The notes below the pieces were generated by a model that saw nothing but the letters and a program-made list of their open reading frames with translations, did not search any database and was not told the DNA's origin. This document shows, one piece after another, positions 39,879 through 48,138 of a stretch of DNA of 64,000 bases; positions within the stretch are counted from its first letter, which is position 1; the number at the start of each line of letters is the position of its first letter. Both the position numbers and the translations under genes were made by a program. This stretch comes from Sphingobacteriales bacterium (lineage in GTDB: Bacteria > Bacteroidota > Bacteroidia > Chitinophagales > UBA2359), in contig JADJTE010000002.1 of NCBI GenBank assembly GCA_016711295.1, positions 310,001 to 374,000 on the forward strand, in the 5' to 3' direction.

Positions 39879-40821
39879 TTATTCTTTGTTAGGGTTTTCG
39901 CTATTATCAATTCTAATGCCTACGCGCATTTTCGCGCTGCGCGATTTAGGATTATGGTGCAATTCGTGTGCTTCGGGTACGATAGGTTTGGCATAGACCG
40001 ACCGAAATGGTTGCAGCGATTTGCCATAAAAATCTTTGTAGTCAGAGCCGTCGAAGGTGCCCTTTTTGAGGTAATTTTTCACCAATCTATCTTCTAACGA
40101 GTGGTAAGAAATCACCACCAAACGCCCGTCAGGGCGCAATAGTTCGGCACTATGTTCCGAGCAATTTTTTGAGTGCGTCCATTTCGGCATTGACGGCAAT
40201 GCGCAAGGCTTGAAACAGTTGTGCTAAATATTCGCCTTTTGAGCGCTTGCGGCATAACTGTGCGGCGAGGTGTTTTAGGTCGCCTACATTGCGCAATTTA
40301 CCACCGCGTCGGGCATTAACGATAGCATGTGCCAATCGTTTAGAGGCGGGTAGCTCGCCGTATTCCTGAAAGATGCTTACTAATTGTGCTTCGTTATAAG
40401 TATTGAGTATATCGGCAGCCGTAGGTGCGTTATCATCTTGTTGGTTCATGCGCATATCTAAGGGTTGTTGGTCGTATCTGATAGAAAAACCGCGTTCGGG
40501 CGTGTCGAATTGGTGCGATGATACACCTAAATCGGCTATGATGCCGTCTAATTGTTTGATGCCGTATAGCCGTAGGTATTGCTTGATATGGCTGAAATTG
40601 TGCGCTATCAAGCGAAAGCGTGGGTCTTGTGGGGCATTGGCTTGTGCGTCGCTATCTTGGTCAAATCCGAACAATCGCCCTTGCTCGCCCAATTGTGCTA
40701 ATATAGCTCGGCTATGCCCGCCGCCGCCGAATGTGGCATCGGCATATATGCCGTCGGGCATAATTTGCAGGGCGGCTACCGATGCGGGCAGCAATACGGG
40801 TACGTGATAGGCATCGCTCAT
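39879..40821 (-). CDS. rsmH: 16S rRNA (cytosine-1402-N4)-methyltransferase, frame broken near 40170
   Basis: RsmH (MraW) methylates N4 of C1402 in the ribosomal P site. Features: HVPVLLPASVAAL, motif I GIYADATFGGGGHSRAIL, FGFDQDSDA, DGIIADLGVSSHQFDTPERGFS, LDMRM, and after the break ISYHSLEDRLVKNYLK and KSRSAKMRVGIRID. An extra A in the run of GCACTCAAAAAATTGC ends the first frame at LLGT; removing it gives NCSEHSAELLRPDGRLVV. The whole enzyme is about 314 residues. Second gene of the dcw cluster. Confidence 0.95.
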
Positions 40822-40834
40822 AGATTAGGTGCGC

Positions 40835-41286
40835 TTAGGGCGTTGTTTTTTGCATAATGGCATTAGCCATAGCTTTATAAGTTTCTGAATCGATATTCAT
40901 TAATTGGTCGTAAGCCGTTTCTGACCAAATTTCGATGCGGTTCAGGTAGCCAGTCAAAATTACATCTTTATCTATTTCGGCGCATTCTAAAAGGCGTTTG
41001 GGCAGCAAAATTCGGTTTTGTTCGTCTAAAATCAGCTCGGTAGCTCCTCTAAAAAACAAACGGGCAAACATACGCGCATCTGAATCGTATAGGTTTAGCG
41101 TTTCTAATTCGCGCACTATTCTGTTCCATTCGGGCAATGTATATAGTGTAAGGCATTTTTCAATGCCTCTATTAGCCACAAAGCCGGTGGCATAGTCGGG
41201 CGGCATCTGTTTGATGAACCGCGCGAGGCATTGTTAAAACGATTTTTGGGGTCAATTTTACATGCTATTTCGCCTAAGAACGACAC
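40835..41286 (-). CDS. mraZ: Transcriptional regulator MraZ, frame broken near 41230
   Basis: MraZ is an AbrB-like DNA-binding protein that represses its own dcw promoter. With a GTG start at 41,286 it has about 150 residues: FLGEIACKIDPKNRF, then, after a small indel, RFIKQMPPDYATGFVANRGIEKCLTLY, and the second repeat RGATELILDEQNRILLPKRLLECAEIDKDVILTGYLNRIEIW. The two SpoVT-AbrB halves with D-x-x-x-R-x-x-[LI]-P are visible. It is the first gene of the cluster; three GTGG boxes, the MraZ operator pattern, lie upstream at 41,345-41,369. Confidence 0.92.
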
Positions 41287-41326
41287 GACAATACGATTAA
41301 AAGAGATTATACCTATAAGATGCGGG

Positions 41327-41369
41327 CAAAGATAGGGCAAACATCCCACTTTTTACCACTTTTTACCAC
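41327..41369 (-). promoter_or_regulatory. dcw promoter with MraZ operator
   Basis: On the minus strand three boxes, GTGGT, GTGGT and GTGGG (41,365-41,369, 41,355-41,359, 41,345-41,349), are spaced exactly ten bases apart, the arrangement bound by MraZ. They are followed by a -7 box TATCTTTG at 41,327-41,334. The boxes cover the -33 region, so bound MraZ would block the polymerase. The -7 box is 41 bases from the mraZ start. Confidence 0.8.
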
Positions 41370-41481
41370 CGAAATAGAGATTTTTTTATACTTTGTATTG
41401 GAGAGCATCGATGCTATCGGCATTTGGCGCAAAATTTGCCTCGAAGCTCGCCTATTGCACCAAGCATTTCAACGCACTATA

Positions 41482-41513
41482 TTTGGCGATGCGCCGTTTT
41501 AGTTCTAACTTTG
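41482..41513 (+). promoter_or_regulatory. Promoter of fumC-pabB
   Basis: TTTG (41,482-41,485), 20 bases, TAACTTTG (41,506-41,513): a full Bacteroidota consensus promoter, 25 bases before the fumC ATG. Confidence 0.8.
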
Positions 41514-41538
41514 CGCTTTTTTTAACCTAACAGCAATC

Positions 41539-42929
41539 ATGTCGAATTTCGCCAAGAAAAAGATAGTTTGGGCTACGTACAAGTGCCCGCCCACCGCTAT
41601 TGGGGAGCGCAGACCCAACGCTCGGTGCAAAATTTTCGCATCGGAGGGCAGCGTATGCCTATCGAAGTTATCCGCGCTTTTGCCGTACTCAAAAAAGCAG
41701 CCGCCTACGCCAATGTGGTTTTGACAGCCACGACCCCACAAGCCGAACTCATTGCCCAAGTATGCGACGAAATAAGTGCAGGGCAATTAGACGACGAATT
41801 TCCCTTAGTTGTATGGCAAACAGGGTCGGGTACCCAATCGAATATGAACCTCAACGAGGTAATAGCCAACCGCGCCCATGTCAAGAGCGGCGGTAGCCTC
41901 GACGATGCCAAAAAGGTATTGCACCCCAACGACGATGTAAACAAATCGCAATCGTCGAACGATACTTTCCCAACCGCCATGCACATTGCAGCCTATACTT
42001 TGCTGGTCGAGCATACCATACCCAAAATAGCCGCTCTGCGCGATGTATTGCGCCAAAAGGCAACGGCGTTTAAGTCTATCGTCAAAATAGGACGCACCCA
42101 CTTCATGGACGCTACGCCCCTTACATTAGGGCAAGAATTTTCGGGCTATGCCGCGCAATTGAACCACGCCATCCGCGCTATCGAGCATACCCTGCCGCAT
42201 TTAGCAGAATTGGCATTAGGCGGTACGGCAGTAGGTACAGGAATCAATACACCCAAAGGCTATGCACAAGAAGTAGCCGCCCAAATAGCCCGCCTAACGA
42301 GCCTACCCTTTGTGAGTGCCGAAAACAAATTTGAAGCCCTCGCCGCACATGATGCCTTAGTAGAAGCACACGGCGCACTAAAAACCGCCGCCGTTAGCCT
42401 CATGAAAATAGGCAACGATATACGCATGTTATCGTCAGGGCCACGCAGCGGCATCGGCGAAATCATTATACCGTCTAACGAGCCAGGGTCGTCTATTATG
42501 CCAGGCAAAGTAAATCCTACACAATCGGAAGCCCTAACAATGGTGTGCGCCCAAGTATTGGGCAACGATGTAGCCATCAATATAGGCGGTGCTACAGGGC
42601 ATTTTGAATTGAATGTATTCAAACCCGTCATTATTTATAACTTCCTGCTTTCTGCACGGCTATTGGGCGATGCTGCCGATTCGTTCAACGAACATTGTGC
42701 CATAGGTATAGAACCCAACTATACGATGCTCAAACGACATTTAGACAATTCGCTGATGCTCGTAACGGCACTCAATACCAAAATAGGCTACGACAACGCC
42801 GCCAAAATTGCCAAAACTGCCCACCAAAACAATACGACCCTCAAAGAAGAAGCCGTCAAATTGGGCTTGCTCACCGCCGAAGAATTTGACGAGTGGGTAG
42901 TGCCCGAAAAAATGATAGGCAATGGATAA
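41539..42929 (+). CDS. fumC: Fumarate hydratase class II, frame broken near 41551
   Basis: FumC interconverts fumarate and malate in the TCA cycle; it needs no iron-sulfur cluster. The ATG at 41,539 starts MSNF, and one missing C (AATTTCGCC) breaks the frame before GYVQVPAHRYWGAQTQRSVQNF. The rest is intact: SGTQSNMNLNEVIANRA, GRTHFMDATPLTLGQEFSGYA and the superfamily signature GSSIMPGKVNPTQSE. The whole protein is about 463 residues, normal. The gene overlaps pabB by eight bases, and a consensus promoter precedes it. Confidence 0.96.
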
Positions 42930-44289
42930 TTTCAAAGCGCGTTTGTTGGCTTGGGCTAACCAATTCGACACAGCGTTTTATTTGGATAGCAACGGCGATA
43001 CCGACAACCCATTAGGCACTTACGAGTGCTTAATTGCTGTGTCGGTATTGCCCTCTGCATCAAAACCCATGCCCGCACTCCTATACCAAAGCCCAACTGA
43101 TAAGCGAAATGCAGCACCGCCCCAACCCAATACAGATATATGGGCACAACTGCATCGCTTTTGGGAAGAACAAGGCGGGTGGCTCTTTGGATACTTGGGA
43201 TACGACCTCAAAAACGATACCGAGCAGCTATGTTCGCTCCACCAATGCGGCATCAATCTGCCCGATTTGTACTTCGTACAACCCGACATCGTACTTACTT
43301 GCCCACGCCACGCCACTACCCTCGAAGATATAAACGTATGGTATGCACGTCGATACCAAGCACAAGCACCGCCGCCCGCCGATTTGTTGGCATATATCAA
43401 GCAATATAATCCCATACAAACCCCCAGCTCGCCAGCTACTTGGGCAATAAACCTCGCCCCACGCCTTGCGCCCGACGAATATATAGCCAAAGTAACCGCT
43501 CTGCAAACCCTTATCCAAGAAGGCGATTTGTACGAAGTTAATTTTTGCCAAGAGTTTTATGCCCAACAACAGCCTTTTGCAATAGGAGCAGACGACATTT
43601 GCGCCTTGTTTGCACAGCTAAACCAAAGGGCGCAAGCCCCTATGAGCGCCTATATACGATTGCCCAATCATCGCTACGTATTATGTGCGTCGCCTGAGCG
43701 TTACCTCCAAAAAAAAGACAATTGCGTGTGGTCGCAACCCATAAAGGGCACAATAAGGCGCAGCACCAACCCCGCCGAAGACCAAACCCTGCAACAACAA
43801 CTATATAATGACCCCAAAGAACGCGCCGAGAATGTGATGATAGTCGATCTGGTGCGCAACGACCTAACCCAAAGTGCCGTATATGGCAGCGTAAAAGTGA
43901 GCGAACTGTTTGGCGTATATGCCTTTCGGACGGTACACCACCTCGTCTCGACCATTACAGCCCAATTGCGCCCCGATGCTACTTTTGCCCACCTATTGCG
44001 CCATAGCTTCCCGATGGGCTCAATGACGGGTGCGCCCAAAATACGCGCCATGCAGCGCATAGAACAATACGAAACACGCCGCCGCGGTTTGTTTTCGGGC
44101 AGCATAGGCTATATAACGCCGCGGGGCGATATGGATTTTAATGTAGTGATACGCTCGCTACTACACCGCGCCGACACGGGCTATTGGTCGCTCCAAACGG
44201 GCGGCGCCATCACCGCCGCTGCCGACCCGAAAGCCGAATACGACGAATCGCTCCTAAAAGCCGCTGCTATACGCCAGATATTGGTCTAA
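42922..44289 (+). CDS. pabB: Aminodeoxychorismate synthase component I
   Basis: PabB converts chorismate to 4-amino-4-deoxychorismate for folate, using ammonia from a glutaminase partner. The chorismate-binding domain is complete (about 180-455): EGDLYEVNFCQEF, SPERYLQKK, PIKGTIRR (273-277), ENVMIVDLVRNDL, MGSMTGAPKIRAMQRIEQYE and GLFSGSIGYI. Lys275 in PIKGT is the residue that marks PabB rather than anthranilate synthase, where Ala occurs. At 455 residues it is normal. It overlaps fumC by eight bases; no PabA or PabC gene is in the window. Confidence 0.92.
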   Translation: MDNFKARLLAWANQFDTAFYLDSNGDTDNPLGTYECLIAVSVLPSASKPMPALLYQSPTDKRNAAPPQPNTDIWAQLHRFWEEQGGWLFGYLGYDLKNDTEQLCSLHQCGINLPDLYFVQPDIVLTCPRHATTLEDINVWYARRYQAQAPPPADLLAYIKQYNPIQTPSSPATWAINLAPRLAPDEYIAKVTALQTLIQEGDLYEVNFCQEFYAQQQPFAIGADDICALFAQLNQRAQAPMSAYIRLPNHRYVLCASPERYLQKKDNCVWSQPIKGTIRRSTNPAEDQTLQQQLYNDPKERAENVMIVDLVRNDLTQSAVYGSVKVSELFGVYAFRTVHHLVSTITAQLRPDATFAHLLRHSFPMGSMTGAPKIRAMQRIEQYETRRRGLFSGSIGYITPRGDMDFNVVIRSLLHRADTGYWSLQTGGAITAAADPKAEYDESLLKAAAIRQILV

Positions 44290-44345
44290 GGCAAGCCTAT
44301 ATGCACCGCCCCCTAAACCCCAAGCCCCATACCCATACTGCGTTT

Positions 44346-45366
44346 ATGCTAAAAATCCTCGACCGCTATATTATTGGCAAATACTTGGGTACATTCGTAT
44401 TTGCCATATTTTTGTTCATCGCCATTTCAGTTGCCATCGACCTGTCGGAGCGGATAGACGATTTTTTAGAATACAAAATTTCGTTCTATGATGCGGTGGT
44501 TCGTTATTACGGCAATTTTATACCATTTATCGTATTTTTATTAAGTCCTATATTTGTATTTATTGCAGTTATATTTTTCACAGCCCAATTAGCTAACCGT
44601 TCAGAGGTGATAGCCATTATATCGGGAGGGGTCAGTTTTTATAGATTGCTGTTTATACCCTATTTTGTCTCGGCTACTGTATTGGTTATTATCCAGCTAT
44701 ACGGCAATCATTTTTGGGTGCCCCGCGCCAATGCCAACCAAGTGGCATTTCAGGCAGAAAAGATGAACAAAAAATATACCTTGAAAGACCGCAATGTTCA
44801 TTTGCAAATATCGCCCGACACGTACATATACGTAGAAACATACAATAACAACGACAGTACAGGCAGGCGTTTTACCCTCGAAACTCGAAGCGGACGGCAA
44901 TTGGTGCGCAAAATAGCTGCCGACAAACTAACTTGGCTCAACGACCGCCAACAATGGCGGCTCGAAAATTATATAGACCGCCGCATCGATAGCCTGAGCG
45001 AACAACTCCGAAAAGGAGCTACCTTAGATACTACCCTCGCCCTAACGCCCCAAGACTTTGACCGTCGTATAGGGCAAAAAGAATCGATGACCACCCCCGA
45101 ACTGCGCCGCTATATAACCAATGAAATACGAAAAGGCGCACCGATGATAGAGTTTTACCAAGTAGAACTACATCGCCGCGGTGCGCGGCGGATTGGGTTG
45201 GCACATAGCCGTAGGCATGGGATTAAGTGCCTTATACGTGCTGTTTCTGCAATTTTCGATGACCTTTGCCACCAACGGTGGTTTGTCGCCCCTACTCAGC
45301 GTTTGGCTTCCAAACTTTGCTTTTGGCTTATTGAGTGTTTTATTGGTCTGGAAGGCACAAAAATAA
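44346..45366 (+). CDS. LptF/LptG family permease with an internal deletion near 45178
   Basis: YjgP/YjgQ membrane subunit of the lipopolysaccharide export ABC transporter. It opens MLKILDRYIIGKYLGTFVFAI with helices to about residue 120 (LSPIFVFIAVIFFTAQLANRSEVIAIISGGVSFYRLL, the coupling-helix region), then a periplasmic jellyroll (about 140-260). At FYQVELHRR the sequence jumps to VRGGLGWHIAVGMGLSALYVLFLQFS in another frame: about 25 codons, normally the rest of the coupling segment and most of one helix (…FAIFILTLIGV…SRK-like), are missing. The join lies in a GC-rich inverted repeat (CGCCGCGGTGCGCGGCGG). The end KAQK* at 45,366 is normal. Confidence 0.85.
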
Positions 45367-45907
45367 AACGCCTATACCGTACCCCGCACATAATACCATA
45401 CCTGCACCCAAACACCCCGCTTGTCGTGCGCGCAACACCGAAATAGCGAGTGGAGGGGCGGGCTATAAAAGTTGTGCACCGAAAAATGTCGTATATATAT
45501 TGCCTCAAATCATTAATATTTAATGATTTGAATGCCAAATACCGTAGACGCTTCGGCACCACGCCAAAAGAAAGTTCAAAATAAAGCCTCAAAAATTTGG
45601 GATATTCGCAGAAACATTCTAACTTAGCCGCCATATACAAATAGCTGGCTGCTTATGGCTATTTTATGCCATGCGGGACCACCCGTTTTTTGGGCTTTTG
45701 CTTGCCGCCACCACCCCAACCCCGCGCCCCCGCCAAGGCGCACCAAGACGACGCGGCAGGCTCTGCCCCCCAACGTTCATGCTCTAAACTAAAAAAAATT
45801 TTTCTCCATGACTACTTACCATGTAGCCCCAAGGGCAGACTCACCCGCGCCGCCAAACCCCCAATCGGGCGCATCCCTACCGAACATATTAGGGGGGGGT
45901 AATATGT
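45367..45907. other. Intergenic region with palindrome and GC-rich tract
   Basis: About 540 bases. A 25-base dyad lies at 45,506-45,530. From about 45,660 the composition becomes GC-rich and C-heavy, ending in a G8 run at about 45,893-45,899. A short frame from 45,670 (MRDHPFFGLLLAATTP…) runs 38 codons and could be a gene relic, but I cannot support it. Confidence 0.5.
45506..45530. promoter_or_regulatory. AT-rich perfect dyad
   Basis: CAAATCATTAA-TAT-TTAATGATTTG: 11-base perfect arms with a 3-base centre, no T run beyond it. It could be a regulator site or a weak terminator after the permease gene. Confidence 0.5.
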
Positions 45908-46330
45908 ATGTTGCGTGCCCATAGCCACGTCGTCCGCTTAGCCCTATTCTTTACCTTGGGGCTTTTGCCCGGCATACGGGGCGGCAATTTGTGGGCGCAG
46001 CCTGCTGCCATGTTCTACGACAATGAGGCGATTTGTTGGGCGGCGGGCTTGGCTTTCAAAGCCGAAGCGTCGCCGCAACACCAAGAAGTTTGGTTCGTAC
46101 CCAACCCCGCACAGGAACAAGTGAGCATAGTTTTGCCTCGCCCCCTGGCGGATAATGCGGTATTGACCCTATACGATGCCTTGGGGCAAAAAGTGCGCGA
46201 AATGCCTTTGAAAGGCGGGCAAACGCACTACGTTTTGTCAACGAACGGTATGGCAAACGGTTTGTACTTGACGCGCGTCGGCGACGGTAACGGTATGTCC
46301 TTGACCGGCAAACTGAGCATAGTGCATTAA
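45908..46330 (+). CDS. Short exported protein with type IX secretion sorting domain
   Basis: A 140-residue protein with a signal peptide (LALFFTLGLLPGIRGGNLWAQ) and little else than a Por C-terminal sorting domain: WFVPNPAQEQVSIVLPRPL, LTLYDALGQKVREMPLKGG and TNGMANGLYLTRV...GKLSIVH. Such domains direct export through the type IX system and removal or anchoring at the surface. The stretch between signal and sorting domain is only about 35 residues, so it may be a truncated gene or a small adaptor. The region is GC-rich compared with its neighbours. A perfect terminator follows. Confidence 0.75.
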   Translation: MLRAHSHVVRLALFFTLGLLPGIRGGNLWAQPAAMFYDNEAICWAAGLAFKAEASPQHQEVWFVPNPAQEQVSIVLPRPLADNAVLTLYDALGQKVREMPLKGGQTHYVLSTNGMANGLYLTRVGDGNGMSLTGKLSIVH

Positions 46331-46342
46331 TATTTCACCTTT

Positions 46343-46373
46343 CGGCGGGCAATTCTGTTGCCCGCCGTTTTTT
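46343..46373 (+). terminator. Terminator after the short type IX protein
   Basis: CGGCGGGCAA (46,343-46,352), 5-base loop, TTGCCCGCCG (46,358-46,367), then TTTTTT: a textbook intrinsic terminator, 12 bases beyond the stop. It ends just before the next start at 46,384. Confidence 0.9.
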
Positions 46374-46383
46374 GTTTTTTCTC

Positions 46384-47952
46384 ATGAAAAAGTTAATGTC
46401 AATCATGGCGTTTTGTTTATCGTGCCTACCATTTGCGCTACTTGCCCAACCCGACCCGGACCGGCTGAGAGACGATAAATGGATTTTTGGGTATAGCATA
46501 GACGATTCCACTTCGGTAAGCGGCAACATGCTGATGGATTTTTCGGGCGACACGATGCAAATAAGCACCTTATATACGGACATGGAATACTACGAAACCA
46601 ATGCCAGTGCCTGCGACACGGCGGGCAACCTGCTGTTTTATACCAACGGCATCCACATCCGCGACCAAAGCCACCAGATTATGGCGGGCTGGGACACCCT
46701 CAACCCCGGACTAACGGCGGACATGTGGTTCAACGGCGGCTACCGCCCGCCCCAAGGGGCATTGATACTACCCAAACCGGGCAGCGATAGTCTGTATTAC
46801 TTGTTTCATGCAAGTTTTGGTCTTTATGACCAATTCGAGATAGTTGTTAGAGGCAATTATCTGTATTATACGCTGATAGACATGAGCCGCAACAATGGAC
46901 TAGGCGAGATAATCGACCTGAATCATGTACTGGTCGATGACTTTTTGGACTACGGCAAGGTCAATGCCTGCCGCCACGCCAACGGGCGCGATTGGTGGGT
47001 ACTCATGTCCAAATTCGACAGCCCCGATTATTATGTATTTCTCTTGGACCCGCAAGGGGTACACGACATGGACATGACGAGCGGCACGACCACCATTAAG
47101 AAGGGTTTGGGTCAGAGCGTTTTTTCGCCCGACGGGAGCAAATACGCCGCCTTTCACGGATACAGCTTCGCGGAGGGTTCGTTTTTGTACGTCTATGATT
47201 TTGACCGTTGCGCGGGTACGCTGCAAGAGGTCGCCCACGACAATATCATAGACACCGCCTATTGCATGGGCGCCGCCATATCGCCCAATTCGCGCTACCT
47301 CTATCTGCCTTCGGGACGCTACCTCTATCAATACGACTTGGATGCCACCGACATAGCCGCCACGCGCACGACGGTAGCCGTTTGGGACGGCTTCGTGGAT
47401 TGGGGCATGTTTCCCACCACGTTCTATTTAGCGCAGTTGGCACCCGACGGCAAAATTTACATTGGCAGCAACAGCAGCGTGCGCTACCTTCACGTCGTGG
47501 AGCAACCCGACTCGGCGGGGCTTGCCTGCTCGGTGGCGCAGCACGGCTTGCAACTGCCGCACTTCAACGCCTTTACCATGCCCCATTTTCCGCATTTCCG
47601 CCTGGGCGCGCTACCCAATTCGCCCTGCGACACGCTGGGCGTGGGGGTGGGCGTGGCACCGGCGGTTCCGTTTGGCGGCGATGGGGAGAGGGGGCACGCC
47701 TTGTCTCTACTTGCGTCGCCCAATCCGGCGCGCGATGTCGTTCATTTGTCGTTTGGGGCGGCTTTGCGGCGGGGCGGCTTGTTGCGGGTCTACGACCTTT
47801 GGGGGCGGCAGGTGCATACGTTGCCCCTGAGCGCGGCGGCGGTCGGTTGCTCGGTCGACGTGTGCACCTGGGCGGCGGGCACGTACGTGGCAGTCGCGTA
47901 CGACGCGGCTACCCACACGCAATACACGGCGCGGGTGGTAGTGCTGAGGTAG
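46384..47952 (+). CDS. Large secreted beta-propeller-like protein with type IX sorting domain
   Basis: The start at 46,384 gives a signal peptide (MKKLMSIMAFCLSCLPFALLAQ); the frame opens four codons earlier inside the terminator, so the later ATG is right. The body (about 25-430) has repeated W-x-F-G/blade-like blocks: DKWIFGYSIDDSTS, CDTAGNLLFYTNGIHI, QGALILPKPGSDSLYYLFHA, QSVFSPDGSKYAAFHGY, AISPNSRYLYLPSGRYLYQYDLD and LAPDGKIYIGSNSSVRYLHV, as in cell-surface proteins of this phylum. The last 80 residues are a sorting domain (LLASPNPARDVVHLSFG, LRVYDLWGRQVHTLPL, WAAGTYVAV). The 3' third is strongly GC-rich, unlike neighbouring genes, suggesting transfer or different selection. Confidence 0.82.
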   Translation: MKKLMSIMAFCLSCLPFALLAQPDPDRLRDDKWIFGYSIDDSTSVSGNMLMDFSGDTMQISTLYTDMEYYETNASACDTAGNLLFYTNGIHIRDQSHQIMAGWDTLNPGLTADMWFNGGYRPPQGALILPKPGSDSLYYLFHASFGLYDQFEIVVRGNYLYYTLIDMSRNNGLGEIIDLNHVLVDDFLDYGKVNACRHANGRDWWVLMSKFDSPDYYVFLLDPQGVHDMDMTSGTTTIKKGLGQSVFSPDGSKYAAFHGYSFAEGSFLYVYDFDRCAGTLQEVAHDNIIDTAYCMGAAISPNSRYLYLPSGRYLYQYDLDATDIAATRTTVAVWDGFVDWGMFPTTFYLAQLAPDGKIYIGSNSSVRYLHVVEQPDSAGLACSVAQHGLQLPHFNAFTMPHFPHFRLGALPNSPCDTLGVGVGVAPAVPFGGDGERGHALSLLASPNPARDVVHLSFGAALRRGGLLRVYDLWGRQVHTLPLSAAAVGCSVDVCTWAAGTYVAVAYDAATHTQYTARVVVLR

Positions 47953-48028
47953 GCGGCGCAAACCTTTTGAGTTTTTGAAACCCGTTGAGCGCATTGGAGC
48001 ATAAAATAGCTCCGCTCTTGCCTGAGCG

Positions 48029-48060
48029 TTTGTTTATCTAAAATCTAAGCCGTACCTTTG
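48029..48060 (+). promoter_or_regulatory. Promoter of alaS
   Basis: TTTG (48,029-48,032), 20 bases, TACCTTTG (48,053-48,060), a full consensus promoter. The ATG at 48,139 is 78 bases downstream. Confidence 0.75.
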
Positions 48061-48138
48061 GGGCTTTTTAAGACGAAAATGGTTTTACGCCCTAAAAACC
48101 ATCGTTTATTCCTTTATTTCAATGCTCATTTACCATTT

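Noticed and set aside
45666..45902. A 78-codon proline-rich reading frame before the short type IX protein
   Set aside because: It follows the C-rich tract by composition alone and has no recognisable domain.
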